Assembly (NCBI GenBank): GCA_900767465.1
Contig: CAAGAW010000029.1
Span: forward strand, 28,275 to 92,274
DNA from: Clostridia bacterium
GTDB taxonomy: Bacteria; Bacillota; Clostridia; Christensenellales; Pumilibacteraceae
Length of the DNA: 64,000 nt
Direction: 5' to 3'
Position 1 is the stretch's first letter; each line of letters opens with the position of its first letter. Under the pieces are notes generated by a model, which was not told the origin of the DNA, did no database searches, and saw only the letters and a list, made by a program, of their open reading frames with translations. Of this stretch, positions 1 through 8,808 are shown piece by piece. Position numbers and translations under genes: made by a program.

Positions 1-1
1 A

Positions 2-553
2 GCCAAAAAAGGCGCGCGTATCGAGAATATCAAAACGGTCGTCTCGCACGAACAGGGCATACTTCAGTGTGCCGAGTTCATTAAATCGCTTAAAGCCGAA
101 CCCCGCATTATGGAGAATACCGCCGTATCCGCCAGGTTCGTAGCCGACGGTAACGACGATACGGTCGCGGCGATATGTTCGCCCGAGTGCGCCGCCATTT
201 ACGGTCTTTCGATATTAAAAACCAACGTTCAGGACGAGGGCAACAACTACACGCGCTTCATCTGCATTTCCAAGAACCTCGAAATCTACAAGGGCGCGAA
301 CAAAATCAGCGTAATGGTAAACACCGCTCACACCCCCGGCAGCCTTAATCGCGTGCTTAACCGTTTTGCCGCGCTCAACCTCAACCTTACCAAACTCGAA
401 TCACGTCCGATCCGTAATTCCGACTTCGAATTCCTGTTCTACTTCGACTTCGAGGCGGATATCACCGATCCGAGCGTTCAGAACCTTATAGCCGACCTCG
501 AAAACGGAACCGATCAGTTCGTATTCCTCGGCAGTTACAAAGAGACGATATGA
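2..553 (+). CDS. pheA: Prephenate dehydratase, C-terminal part (5' end cut by window)
   Basis: Converts prephenate to phenylpyruvate in phenylalanine synthesis. The reading frame is open from base 2, so the start lies outside the window; the internal ATG at 110 is not the start. Upstream of it the frame reads a typical dehydratase segment (VVSHEQGILQC, then FIKSL). Residues VSARFVA belong to the end of the catalytic domain. The last ~80 residues form an ACT domain (NKISVMVNTAHTPGSLNRVL, then LNLTKLESRPIR), the usual phenylalanine-sensing module, which predicts feedback inhibition. An N-terminal chorismate mutase domain, common in Clostridia, cannot be judged. The stop overlaps the next start by four bases (ATGA), so translation is coupled to the AroE-AroK gene. 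Confidence 0.93.
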   Translation, partial: AKKGARIENIKTVVSHEQGILQCAEFIKSLKAEPRIMENTAVSARFVADGNDDTVAAICSPECAAIYGLSILKTNVQDEGNNYTRFICISKNLEIYKGANKISVMVNTAHTPGSLNRVLNRFAALNLNLTKLESRPIRNSDFEFLFYFDFEADITDPSVQNLIADLENGTDQFVFLGSYKETI

Positions 554-1779
554 AAGCGACGCTGATCGGAAAAACGCTCCGCCACAGTTTTTCGGCGGAG
601 ATACACCGCGCGCTCGGCACGGACTACGACCTTACCGAACTCACCGAAACCGAACTCGATACGTTTATGAAGGATCCGCCCGTCGACTGCTTCAACGTGA
701 CGATTCCGTACAAAGAGGCGGTAATGCCGTACCTCGACGAACTCGACGAATCGGCGAAATACGTCGGTTGCGTAAACACCGTAAAGCGCGCGGGCGACAA
801 ACTTATCGGGTACAACACCGACATCGACGGAATGGCGTATCTGTTTACCCGCGCCGGCGTAAGCCTTACGGACAAAACGGTAGTCGTTCTCGGTAGCGGA
901 GGAACGAGCAAAACCGCGCGTGCGCTTGCAAAACGCGAGGGCGCGAAAAAGGTTTATCTCGTCAGCCGCACTGGCGAATATAATTACGAGAATATCGGCA
1001 GACTCACGGACGCGGAAATCCTTATAAACACAACCCCCGTCGGTATGTTTCCTCGCGACGGAGTAAGCGCGGTAAACCCCGCGATTTTCCCGAATCTTAT
1101 CTTCGTCGCCGACCCCGTGTACAACCCGCTTCGAACCTATATTACCGAGCAGGCGAGAGAAATCGGCGTAAAAGCGTCGTGCGGCCTGAGTATGCTCGTG
1201 TATCAGGCGATAAAGGCGGAAGAAATCTGGACGGGCAAAAAGATAAGCGACGACGTAACCGAAAAAATCGTTTCCGCCCTTGCCGCGCAAAAGGACAATA
1301 TCGTTCTTGTGGGTATGCCGTCGTGCGGTAAAACCACCGTCGGCAGACTCGTCGCCGAAAAGACGGGCAAAACGTTCGTCGATCTCGACGAGGAAATCGT
1401 AAAACGCGAGGGGCGTACGATTCCCGACATCTTTACGGAAGCGGGCGAGGAGTATTTCCGCAAGGTCGAATCCGAAGTCGCCCGCGAGGTTTTGTCGGGC
1501 GGCGGACAGGTCGTATCGACCGGCGGCGGAACACCCGTAGCCGAAAAAAATCGTTACGAAATCCGCAAAAACGGTTTCGTCGTATATCTTACGCGCCCGC
1601 TCGATCGGCTAGTCGCGGACGGACGTCCGGTAAGTAAAAACGAAGGGGTAGAGTGGATTTTTGCGGAGCGCGACGGAATTTACCGCGATGTCGCCGACGC
1701 GATAATCGCCAACGACAAAGCGGCGGACGAAACCGCATCGGAGGTAGTAAAAACTTATGAAAAAAATTCTCGTTATTAA
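550..1779 (+). CDS. Bifunctional shikimate dehydrogenase - shikimate kinase (AroE-AroK fusion)
   Basis: A 409-residue fusion of two shikimate-pathway enzymes. Residues 1-~245 are AroE: the catalytic Lys is K55 in NVTIPYK, the substrate Asp is D91 in GYNTDIDG, and the nucleotide-binding loop is VLGSGGTSKT (113-122). Residues ~248-409 are AroK: Walker A GMPSCGKT at 255-262, FVDLDEEI, and the shikimate-binding STGGGTPV around 323-330. Both halves keep their key residues, so both activities are expected (3-dehydroshikimate to shikimate, then shikimate 3-phosphate). AroE-AroK order within one chain is unusual; most Clostridia have separate proteins. The start overlaps pheA by 4 bases and the 3' end overlaps aroQ by 23 bases, a tightly coupled operon. 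Confidence 0.93.
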   Translation: MKATLIGKTLRHSFSAEIHRALGTDYDLTELTETELDTFMKDPPVDCFNVTIPYKEAVMPYLDELDESAKYVGCVNTVKRAGDKLIGYNTDIDGMAYLFTRAGVSLTDKTVVVLGSGGTSKTARALAKREGAKKVYLVSRTGEYNYENIGRLTDAEILINTTPVGMFPRDGVSAVNPAIFPNLIFVADPVYNPLRTYITEQAREIGVKASCGLSMLVYQAIKAEEIWTGKKISDDVTEKIVSALAAQKDNIVLVGMPSCGKTTVGRLVAEKTGKTFVDLDEEIVKREGRTIPDIFTEAGEEYFRKVESEVAREVLSGGGQVVSTGGGTPVAEKNRYEIRKNGFVVYLTRPLDRLVADGRPVSKNEGVEWIFAERDGIYRDVADAIIANDKAADETASEVVKTYEKNSRY

Positions 1780-2185
1780 CGGCGTAAACCTCAATATGCT
1801 CGGTAAACGCGAACCCGCGCTTTACGGCAAACAGGACTATGCCGCGCTCAAAAATTTTATCCGCAAAAGCGCGAAGGATCTCGGCGTAAAAGTAAAACTT
1901 TTTCAGTCTAACTGCGAAGGGAAAATCGTAACCGAAATACAGAAAGCGCGCAAAAAATTCGACGGAATCGTGATTAACGCAGGCGCGTATACGCACACTT
2001 CGCTTGCCATTCTCGACGCGCTAAAAGCCGCCGAAGTCCCCGCCGTAGACGTGCATATAACCGATATCCACAGTCGCGAAACGTACCGCAATTTCAGTTA
2101 CGTTGCCGAGTACGCGTTCTGTCAGATTGCCGGTCACGGCTTCGACGGATACCGCGAAGCAATGGAAAAAATCATCGCGTTATAA
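1757..2185 (+). CDS. aroQ: 3-dehydroquinate dehydratase, type II
   Basis: Dehydrates 3-dehydroquinate to 3-dehydroshikimate, the substrate of the AroE half of the preceding fusion. The 142-residue length is typical of type II dehydroquinases. The N-terminal loop NGVNLNMLGKREPALYG carries the catalytic Tyr (Y23); NAGAYTHTS (74-82) and VDVHITDIHSRE (catalytic His H100) are intact. The second residue of the usual NGPNLN loop is Val here instead of Pro. The start codon lies inside the end of the AroE-AroK gene (23 bp overlap), so translation coupling is likely. A hairpin terminator follows directly. Confidence 0.95.
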   Translation: MKKILVINGVNLNMLGKREPALYGKQDYAALKNFIRKSAKDLGVKVKLFQSNCEGKIVTEIQKARKKFDGIVINAGAYTHTSLAILDALKAAEVPAVDVHITDIHSRETYRNFSYVAEYAFCQIAGHGFDGYREAMEKIIAL

Positions 2186-2200
2186 TTTAAAGCATCGAAA

Positions 2201-2250
2201 AACCCGCTACGTATCATCGTTTTTACGACGTAGTGGGTTTTATTTTCTTT
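2201..2250 (+). terminator. Rho-independent terminator after aroQ, containing an ATACGTAT-family element
   Basis: Arms AACCCGCTACGT (2201-2212) and ACGTAGTGGGTT (2228-2239) pair with a single G-T and are followed by a T-rich tract. The stretch 2196-2227 is also copy A of the dispersed hairpin element described under 4974-5011, with a slightly degenerate core. Confidence 0.85.
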
Positions 2251-2305
2251 ATTGTCGGTAGAAAATATTGTTTATTCGGCTTTTTACAAATCGGCGAAAC
2301 GGTTT

Positions 2306-2520
2306 TTAGCCACGTTATTGCGAGGAGCAGAGCGACGCGGGAACCTCACGGAAGAGAACACGGGCGTAGCGTAACGGTATAGCGCAATCGCATGACGGAA
2401 AATCGCCGCGGGCAAGTATTCGTTTGGAATATTGTATTTAGTTCCGGTAGGGCGGGACGCCCTCGTCCCGCCGGCGGTGAGTCGCCGCGGGCAAATACGG
2501 GGTTAGTCGTATCTACGTAC
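2306..2520. repeat. REP-like intergenic repeat region R1
   Basis: Non-coding stretch with pieces shared with 33.9-34.2 kb. It holds an ATTGCGAG...GCAATCG type palindromic unit (about 2313-2390) and a GC hairpin, GGCGGGACG / GTCCCGCC around 2452-2472, found nearly unchanged at 34085-34105. CCGCGGGCAA occurs twice. No ORF of gene quality is seen. Confidence 0.6.
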
Positions 2521-2523
2521 CGA

Positions 2524-4821
2524 TCAGATTTTTCTTCGTCTCATATAAAGTCTTATCAGCAAAAGCACGAGAAGTATAAACGTAAGAGCGGCAACGACTA
2601 TCGCGATTATCTGAACGGTCGATATGCTGTAAAACCGTACGTGAACGGTTTTCACGTAGCAGGTCAGCGTTCCGAGACGATCGTCGTAATAGCGGATCTG
2701 CGTGTAAGGCACGGACGTATCAAATCCCTCCACGACCTCTATTTTCGTTCCGGCGGGAAGTGTAACGCCGTCGATAGCCTCGTAACCGTTTGCGGTTTTA
2801 AGGTACGTAAGCGCGTCGGTCTCGCCGTTGTATTCGATTATTTCGCCGTTGATCTGTGGGCGGTCGCCGTCCGGCACAAACGAGTTTATGCTCACGGTGC
2901 CGACGGGAACGTAGCCGATCGTTCCGTCCGACGTTTTTACTCTGTACCACTCGCACGTCGGGAAAGCAAGCATATCGAGAAGGTCGTTTTTACTCAGGTT
3001 TTTTGTAACCGGCGAGCCTTTCGACGGCAGCGAATAAAGTTTAACCGAATCGCTGTAAACCACGCAGTATGCGCCCGCGGGTTCGACGTATGCAAGCGGC
3101 TCGGTGAGTGTGGAGCGGAAGGCGTAACCGTAGATCAGTTCTTCGCGTTCGTTTTCCACCGCGCAGTACGCGTAGCCGTAACCGAAGTCGTATTTAAGAA
3201 CGATAACTCGTTCGTCTTTTTTAAGGGTTGCAGCGACGTCCGCTTCGTCCGTGGAGTTGTAAAGCACGGCGTCGGTTTTTGCGAATCTGAAAATGCGTTC
3301 GTCGTCGAAGTCGCTTGCTTCGGGAGCCGACGGTACGGGAGAAACGCCCGCGTCGTCCGCGCTGACGGTAAAAATCGCGTTCGCGTTTTTGTCCGCGATC
3401 ACCACGTCGCCGAACGAGCCGATCGGGGAGGAGGAGCGGGAAACGTAAACGCTTGCCGAGCCTTTGGGTAAATCGGATTTTTTGAGTTCGGCAACGCCGT
3501 TCGTTATTTTGTAAAGGTCGGTCGAGGCACCGTCGGTAAGCGCGTAAAGGTTGCCGTCGTTGTCGGCAGCCAGCGATTTAATAGGCGAGGGCAAGGTAAC
3601 GACCGCCGTTCCGTCCGTTTTTTTAACGTCCGCACCCGCGTAAACAACGACTTGGCCGCCCGAATAAACCGTGCCGCCGTCGACGTTCTCGGCAAGCGTT
3701 TCGTTGTTTTTCACCGAGTAAAGGGTCTTACCCGCCACGCAGTAAAGATCGTCGCCGTGGGAGAGGAAAAGATCGGTAACGCGCGCGGAGGCAACGTAAA
3801 TCGTCTCGCTTTCGCCGCCGGCGAATTTAACTACGTTTTTGTTGGACGCAACGTAAACCGCGCCGTCCGACGCGACCGCGACCGAGCGGGGAAAAGGCAC
3901 GGACAAATACTCGTACACCGTCTTATCGTCCGCATTGCTTACTATCGCTACGCGGTGATTCGAATAGTCCGCAACGTAAAGTTTACCGAGGCGTGCTACA
4001 GCTTTAAGAGGGTAGTCGTAAAAGCCTTCTTCGTCGCTCGCCGAAGCCGCAACGAGCGTCGCTTTACCGTCGCCGAAAAGGTAAATTTCGTTTTCGGTCG
4101 TGGAGAAAAGCAGTTTTTCCCCTGCAGGAGCAAGAACGGAAACCGCTTTGCCCGCGTAAATCACGCTTTCGTCTCTTGCAAGAACAATTTCGTTGTTAAG
4201 GTTGATTCCGTAAAGTTCGCCGCCTATCGCCGTAAGCGATTTAAGCGACGAGTTTTCGTATAGGATCGCGTCGTTCTCGTAAACCGCGCCGCCGGATAGA
4301 TAATATACGTTCCCGTCAAGCGCGGCAAGCGAAGTAACGTCGTCCGCCGCAAATTTTTCGGTAGCCGCACCGTCCGCGTAAAGATAAACCGCTGCGCCGT
4401 CGTAATAATAAAGATCGGTTTTGTCGCTCGCGATAAGCGTTACGCCGCTTGCGATCGCCGAAGCGAAGTCGGCAGCCGAACAGAGATTGCCGCCCACTAT
4501 CGCGTATAACGCGTCCGAAGTCGCCGCCATCGCCGTAACGTCGGATTGAGCGATCGCGGGCTTGTCGACGGTCGTCTCACCCGCGGTTTCCTGTGCCGGC
4601 GTGCCCGATTCGGTCAGAAAGAAAATTTCGTCCTTCGTCGCAACGGCGATCTCGCTTGTCTCTGCCGTCGCGCCGCCGAGGTAGGCAAGAGCGGTAACGT
4701 TTCCGCGGTCGAGGTAAGTCGCCGCCGCAGCGGTAGAAACAACCGTATTCGGGATCAGAACCAGCGCGGCAAGAAGAACCGCCGCAACCGTCGTTTTTAT
4801 TGATAAAGCGAGTTTTTTCAT
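2524..4821 (-). CDS. Membrane-anchored secreted protein with propeller-like repeats and SH3-like domain
   Basis: A 765-residue envelope protein with no assignable enzyme activity. Residues 1-~33 are a signal peptide (MKKLALSIKTTVAAVLLAAL, then an AAA cleavage region). About 35-490 consists of short recurring beta-strand units of the type LAALDGNVYYLSGG and LYVADYSNHRVAIVS; the latter resembles NHL/SMP-30 propeller blades. Residues ~510-690 look like one or two SH3-type domains (EWYRVKTSDGTIGYVPVG is typical of bacterial SH3). A single transmembrane helix at ~736-756 is followed by a basic tail RLYMRRRKI, so most of the protein is predicted outside the cell. It is monocistronic with its own promoter. 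A role as sensor or scaffold is possible, but function is unknown. Confidence 0.75.
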   Translation of the reverse strand: MKKLALSIKTTVAAVLLAALVLIPNTVVSTAAAATYLDRGNVTALAYLGGATAETSEIAVATKDEIFFLTESGTPAQETAGETTVDKPAIAQSDVTAMAATSDALYAIVGGNLCSAADFASAIASGVTLIASDKTDLYYYDGAAVYLYADGAATEKFAADDVTSLAALDGNVYYLSGGAVYENDAILYENSSLKSLTAIGGELYGINLNNEIVLARDESVIYAGKAVSVLAPAGEKLLFSTTENEIYLFGDGKATLVAASASDEEGFYDYPLKAVARLGKLYVADYSNHRVAIVSNADDKTVYEYLSVPFPRSVAVASDGAVYVASNKNVVKFAGGESETIYVASARVTDLFLSHGDDLYCVAGKTLYSVKNNETLAENVDGGTVYSGGQVVVYAGADVKKTDGTAVVTLPSPIKSLAADNDGNLYALTDGASTDLYKITNGVAELKKSDLPKGSASVYVSRSSSPIGSFGDVVIADKNANAIFTVSADDAGVSPVPSAPEASDFDDERIFRFAKTDAVLYNSTDEADVAATLKKDERVIVLKYDFGYGYAYCAVENEREELIYGYAFRSTLTEPLAYVEPAGAYCVVYSDSVKLYSLPSKGSPVTKNLSKNDLLDMLAFPTCEWYRVKTSDGTIGYVPVGTVSINSFVPDGDRPQINGEIIEYNGETDALTYLKTANGYEAIDGVTLPAGTKIEVVEGFDTSVPYTQIRYYDDRLGTLTCYVKTVHVRFYSISTVQIIAIVVAALTFILLVLLLIRLYMRRRKI

Positions 4822-4855
4822 ACGTCACCTTTATTTGATCGTTTATATATCTTAT

Positions 4856-4884
4856 ATTGTATCACAACCCGCGCAAAATGTAAA
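4856..4884 (-). promoter_or_regulatory. Sigma-A-type promoter of the propeller/SH3 gene
   Basis: On the minus strand, TTTACA (4884-4879), a 17 bp spacer and TACAAT (4861-4856), 34 bases upstream of the ATG at 4821. The Shine-Dalgarno (GGTG) is weak. Confidence 0.75.
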
Positions 4885-4973
4885 CCGTTTTGACAAAGTT
4901 GATTTCCGCGCCGTTACCGAGAAAAACGACGCTTCCGGTAAGATGAATCGCTTGTTATAAAAAATTTCGGTAT

Positions 4974-5011
4974 GTCGCAAAAACGCGCATACGTATCATC
5001 GTTTTTGCGAC
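4974..5011. repeat. ATACGTAT-loop hairpin element, best copy (B)
   Basis: Perfect 12-bp arms GTCGCAAAAACG (4974-4985) and CGTTTTTGCGAC (5000-5011) enclose the 14-base loop CGCATACGTATCAT. The same core occurs at 2196-2229, 14858-14890, 33800-33830, 39349-39377, 41976-42013 and 43676-43712, always between genes. Here it sits downstream of the minus-strand GNAT gene and could act as its terminator. Confidence 0.8.
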
Positions 5012-5065
5012 AAAAAACGGCGAAACCGTAAAAGTTCCGTCGTTTCTCGAGTGTTTGATATCGGA

Positions 5066-5335
5066 TTATCGGTCTGCTTTTTTGCCGTGCTTGTTCATAT
5101 AATCGACTGCGTACGGGCAAAGCGGAACGATTTTTCTGCCGAGCGAAGAAAAGTATTCTATCGTTCTTTCCATAATATCGCCCGCCAGACCTTTGCCGCG
5201 GAGTTCGGGATCGACGAACACTTTAAGTATCGTCGCGGTCGTTCCGTTGTCGTCTACTATCGAGTAGGCGTAATCGTGTTTGCCGCTCGTGTAGAACACG
5301 CCGTTAAGTCGGTTTTCGAAGTAGAGTTCGTCCAT
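5066..5335 (-). CDS. Small GNAT-like N-acetyltransferase (YjdJ / Acetyltransf_CG type)
   Basis: An 89-residue protein of the short GNAT-related family (PF14542 type). The family signature is clear: HTYV-like strand AYSIVDDNG, then VFVDPELRGKGLAGDIMER (the acetyl-CoA-binding R-G-K-G-L-A loop), and a C-terminal IVPLCPYAVDYM followed by a short tail. Members are thought to bind acetyl-CoA, but substrates are unknown. The gene starts two bases after the leuS stop, so it is the distal gene of a leuS operon and probably uses the leuS promoter. The hairpin at 4974-5011 lies about 55 bases beyond its stop. Confidence 0.82.
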   Translation of the reverse strand: MDELYFENRLNGVFYTSGKHDYAYSIVDDNGTTATILKVFVDPELRGKGLAGDIMERTIEYFSSLGRKIVPLCPYAVDYMNKHGKKADR

Positions 5336-5336
5336 A

Positions 5337-7748
5337 TTACACCACGATGTTTACGAGACGGTTTTTGATGACGATAACTTTTTTGGGAGTCGCGCCCGCA
5401 AGAGCCTCGGCTACGGTCGGATCGGCAAGCGCGATCTTTTCGATTTCCGCGTTGTCGGCGGTAGTCGGAACGATGATTTTCGCGCGCATGCGGCTGTTTA
5501 TCTGAACGGCAAGTTCGATTTCGTCGAGGACGAGTTTTGATTCGTCGCAAACGGGATAGCGCGCGTTCATGATATATCCCCGTCCGCCGCGAACGTGATA
5601 AAGTTCTTCGGCGATGTGCGGAATGATGGGCGCAACCAGAAGCACGAGTTTGTCGCATGCCTCCTCCATAACCTTTTCGCTCGCTTTTCCGTCGAGTTTG
5701 TACATCGCGTTCACGAGTTCCATTATTCTCGCGACCGAAGTGTTGAACGAAAACGCCGCCATGTCGGTCGTAACCGATCTGATTGCGTAGTTGAGCGCGT
5801 AAAGCATTTCCTTGTCCGCGGCGGGGTCGGTTGACGCGGCGGGGTGCGGTTTCGTGACGATACGTTCGAGACGTTCGATGAATTTCGCAATAGACTTGAT
5901 TCCGTCCTCGTTCCACGGGCCGCCCTCGAAGTACGAGAATCCGAACATAAGGTACATTCTGAAAACGTCCGAGCCGTATTCCGAAACGTACTTGTCGGGG
6001 TTTATGATATTGCCTTTCGACTTGGACATGCGCGTGCCGTCCGGACCCAGGATCACGCCCTGATGGACGAGAGACTTAAACGGTTCGTCGAAGTTTATAT
6101 ATCCCATATCGCGCAGAGCCTTGGTAATAAAGCGCGAGTAGAGAAGATGCATGCAGGCGTGTTCCGCTCCGCCTACGTACTTATCGACGGGCAGCATTTT
6201 GTTTATTAAATCGGAATCGAACGCTTTTTCGTTATTTTTTGCGTCCGGATAGCGCAGGTAGTACCAGCTCGAACAAACGAACGTGTCGAGCGTATCGGGA
6301 TCGCGGCGGGCGTCCGCTCCGCAGATCGGGCATTTTACATTTTCGAATTCTTCGCATTTGCCGAGCGGCGATTTACCGTCGGGCGTAAAGTTTACGTTGT
6401 ACGGAAGGGTAACCGGCAGATCCTTTTCGGGCACGGGAACGTTTCCGCAGTGCGGGCAGTGGATCATCGGAATGGGCGCGCCCCAGTAACGCTGGCGTGA
6501 AACGGACCAGTCGCGCAGGCGATAGTTTATTTTGCGTTCCGCTTTGCCCTCGGCGGCGAGTTTTTCGATGATTTTGATTTTCGCTTCCTCGCTGTCCATA
6601 CCGTCGAATCCTTCGGTGTTGATTACGTAGCCGTAATCGTGGCAGGGCATGGGGTGAGCCATACGGTCGCGGTAGGCGATGACGGGAACGATCGGGAGAC
6701 CGAACTTCTTGGCGAATTCGTAGTCGCGTTCGTCGTGCGCGGGTACGCCCATAACGATACCCGTGCCGTAAGTGGAAAGCACGTAATCGGCGATCCATAC
6801 CGGAACTTTTTTGCCGGTAAGCGGATTTATCGCGTACGAGCCGGTAAACACGCCCGTTTTTTCTTTGACGGTGGACTGGCGGTCGATGTCGCTCATCTTT
6901 GCCGTTTCGGCGCGGTAAGCGTCTACTTCCGCTTTGTGCTCGGGAGTCGTGATTTTATCGACCCATTTGTGTTCGGGCGCAAAAACGATATAACTTACGC
7001 CGCCGAGCGTGTCCGCGCGCGTGGTGAAAACGCGGAAAGTTTCGCCGCTTTCGAGCGAAAATTCGACTTCGCCGCCTTCCGACTTTCCGATCCAGTTGCG
7101 CTGCATCGCTTTCGTTTTTTCCGGCCAGTCGATTTTATCCAGACCGCTCAGCAGTTCTTCGGCGTAATCGGTTATCTTAAAGAACCATTGCGTCATTTCC
7201 TTGCGTACGATTTCCGTTCCGCAACGCTCGCATTTGCCGTCCACGACCTGTTCGTTGGCGATAACGGTATTGCAACTCGGACACCAGTTTACGGGCGAGA
7301 GTTTCTGATACGCAAGACCGTGTTTATACAGTTGCAAAAACAGCCATTGAGTCCACTTGTAGTAGTTCGGATCGCAGGTGTAAAGTTCGCTGTCCCAGTC
7401 GAACATCGCGCCCATCGCTTTAAGCTGACCTTCCATGGTCGCAATGTTTTTCATCGTGCTGTCTTTGGGGTGGATACCCGTTTTTATCGCGTAGTTTTCG
7501 GCGGGCAGACCGAACGCGTCGAACCCCATCGGCTGAAAAACGTTTTTGCCGCGCATACGCATAAATCTGGCGAACGAGTCGGTCGGACCGTAGTTGTACC
7601 AGTGGCCTAGATGAAGATTTGCGCCCGACGGGTAAGAGAACATTTCAAGAACGTAGTACTTGTCGTCCGTGCGCGAACGGTCGAATTTATCGACGCCCGC
7701 CTTTTGCCATTCTTCGTTCCATTTTTTTTCGATTGCCTTGTAGTCCAT
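5337..7748 (-). CDS. leuS: Leucyl-tRNA synthetase
   Basis: Charges tRNA-Leu with leucine. Its 803 residues match bacterial LeuRS. The class I signatures are present: HLGH at 46-49 and RMSKS around 573-577. A zinc-type insertion has CPSC and CERCG, with later CPHCG and CPICG. The CP1 editing domain contains the usual threonine-rich FTTRADTLGGVSY and later GVPAHDERD. The C-terminal anticodon domain runs to KNRLVNIVV. The gene has its own promoter at 7781-7809 with a leader of about 25 bases, too short for the T-box riboswitch that often precedes synthetase genes in Bacillota. Confidence 0.98.
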   Translation of the reverse strand: MDYKAIEKKWNEEWQKAGVDKFDRSRTDDKYYVLEMFSYPSGANLHLGHWYNYGPTDSFARFMRMRGKNVFQPMGFDAFGLPAENYAIKTGIHPKDSTMKNIATMEGQLKAMGAMFDWDSELYTCDPNYYKWTQWLFLQLYKHGLAYQKLSPVNWCPSCNTVIANEQVVDGKCERCGTEIVRKEMTQWFFKITDYAEELLSGLDKIDWPEKTKAMQRNWIGKSEGGEVEFSLESGETFRVFTTRADTLGGVSYIVFAPEHKWVDKITTPEHKAEVDAYRAETAKMSDIDRQSTVKEKTGVFTGSYAINPLTGKKVPVWIADYVLSTYGTGIVMGVPAHDERDYEFAKKFGLPIVPVIAYRDRMAHPMPCHDYGYVINTEGFDGMDSEEAKIKIIEKLAAEGKAERKINYRLRDWSVSRQRYWGAPIPMIHCPHCGNVPVPEKDLPVTLPYNVNFTPDGKSPLGKCEEFENVKCPICGADARRDPDTLDTFVCSSWYYLRYPDAKNNEKAFDSDLINKMLPVDKYVGGAEHACMHLLYSRFITKALRDMGYINFDEPFKSLVHQGVILGPDGTRMSKSKGNIINPDKYVSEYGSDVFRMYLMFGFSYFEGGPWNEDGIKSIAKFIERLERIVTKPHPAASTDPAADKEMLYALNYAIRSVTTDMAAFSFNTSVARIMELVNAMYKLDGKASEKVMEEACDKLVLLVAPIIPHIAEELYHVRGGRGYIMNARYPVCDESKLVLDEIELAVQINSRMRAKIIVPTTADNAEIEKIALADPTVAEALAGATPKKVIVIKNRLVNIVV

Positions 7749-7780
7749 AGTCTGCTCCGGTAGTAAGATTTCAATTACTA

Positions 7781-7809
7781 ATTATAACGCTTCGCCGCGT
7801 TTAAGTCAA
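7781..7809 (-). promoter_or_regulatory. leuS promoter
   Basis: Minus-strand TTGACT (7809-7804), 17 bp, TATAAT (7786-7781). It lies between leuS and the upstream AraC gene, so leuS is transcribed independently of that gene. Confidence 0.85.
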
Positions 7810-7815
7810 GATTTT

Positions 7816-8709
7816 TTACAACACCTTGTCCATTTTGATAGAACCCGCGTATTCGGTAAGCGTCATCGTCGTTTGTTTTTTGAACTGCCGCGAGAAGTAG
7901 TAAAGGGAAGAGTAACCGAGTTTGTCCGCTATTTCGGTAAAAGTGTACTTGTTCATGCTGATAAGTTTTTTCGCCTCTTCGATTTTAAGCGCGGTAAAGT
8001 ACTGCATTATCGTCATTCCCGTATTCTTTTTAAATACGGACTTGACGTAGGTTTTCGAAAAGAACATGGACGAGGCGATTTCGTCGAGCGAAACGGTTTC
8101 GTAAACGCGGCGTTCGAGTTCGCGTTTTATCCGTTCGGTAAGATCTTCGGTGTTTTTCCTCTCGTTCGGAACGCGATCGGCGTTATCGCAAAGACGGCGG
8201 GAGAGTAGTATAAGCAGTTGTTCGACGTATATTTTTATAAGTTGTTCGCCGCCGAACGGCTGATTTTCCGCTCGTGTGAGTTTTTTTAAGTATACGTCGC
8301 CGAGCCTGTCGGAAAAACACCCGCTCGCTTCGGTGACGATTTTGCCCAGAACGTCCTTTTCCTCGCGGTTGAGATTGACGCGGCAGTTCTCGAACCGTTG
8401 CATTGCGGGACTGAGACACTCGAACGAAATGATTACCGAGTTCGCGAACCTGTCGTCCGTCTTTATCGTGTGAAATTCGTTCGGCTTATGAAAATACGCG
8501 TCGCCCTGACTCATGTCGAATTTTCGTCCGTCCGCCGTTATGCTCGCCGTCCCCGAGTCTATATACACGAATTCCCAGAACGGGTGACTTTCGCCCGCAA
8601 ACTCGAAAAGTTGCGCGTAGCGGAAGTAATGCACGGTATATACCGCGCGAACGGTGAACACGCTTTTCAGCGGCGTTTTGATATATTCTGTTCCGATAAC
8701 CTTTTCCAT
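7816..8709 (-). CDS. AraC-family transcriptional regulator with cupin sensor domain
   Basis: A 297-residue regulator. The N-terminal half is a cupin-like AraC sensor domain (HPFWEFVYIDSGTASIT, then DAYFHKPNEFHTI). The C-terminal ~100 residues hold the two helix-turn-helix motifs of the AraC DNA-binding domain (LDEIASSMFFSKTYVKSVFK and FTEIADKLGYSSLYYFSRQF). A sugar effector is likely by family, but the target is unknown; the nearest transport operon starts at 9.65 kb on the other strand. I place the start at the ATG at 8709 rather than the TTG at 8724, because the TTG lies inside the -10 region. That makes the mRNA essentially leaderless, with no Shine-Dalgarno. Confidence 0.88.
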   Translation of the reverse strand: MEKVIGTEYIKTPLKSVFTVRAVYTVHYFRYAQLFEFAGESHPFWEFVYIDSGTASITADGRKFDMSQGDAYFHKPNEFHTIKTDDRFANSVIISFECLSPAMQRFENCRVNLNREEKDVLGKIVTEASGCFSDRLGDVYLKKLTRAENQPFGGEQLIKIYVEQLLILLSRRLCDNADRVPNERKNTEDLTERIKRELERRVYETVSLDEIASSMFFSKTYVKSVFKKNTGMTIMQYFTALKIEEAKKLISMNKYTFTEIADKLGYSSLYYFSRQFKKQTTMTLTEYAGSIKMDKVL

Positions 8710-8715
8710 AGCACG

Positions 8716-8744
8716 ATTATACAACAGTTATCGTTTTTTTGCAA
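8716..8744 (-). promoter_or_regulatory. Promoter of AraC gene giving a leaderless transcript
   Basis: Minus strand: TTGCAA (8744-8739), 17 bp, TATAAT (8721-8716), then six bases and the ATG at 8709. Transcription should start at or next to the A of the ATG. Confidence 0.75.
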
Positions 8745-8808
8745 GCGGTTGTGTCCTATTGTGCAAATTTTAGTGCCTTTAAGGGATGCGCAACAGCAAA
8801 TTTAAAGG

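Noticed and set aside
2392..3471. Long plus-strand ORF of 359 codons
   Set aside because: It runs antisense to the clearly real propeller/SH3 gene and has an Arg/Val-rich shadow composition with no start signal.
7749..7815. T-box riboswitch before leuS
   Set aside because: The promoter leaves only about 25 bases of leader, far too short, and no T-box sequence is present.
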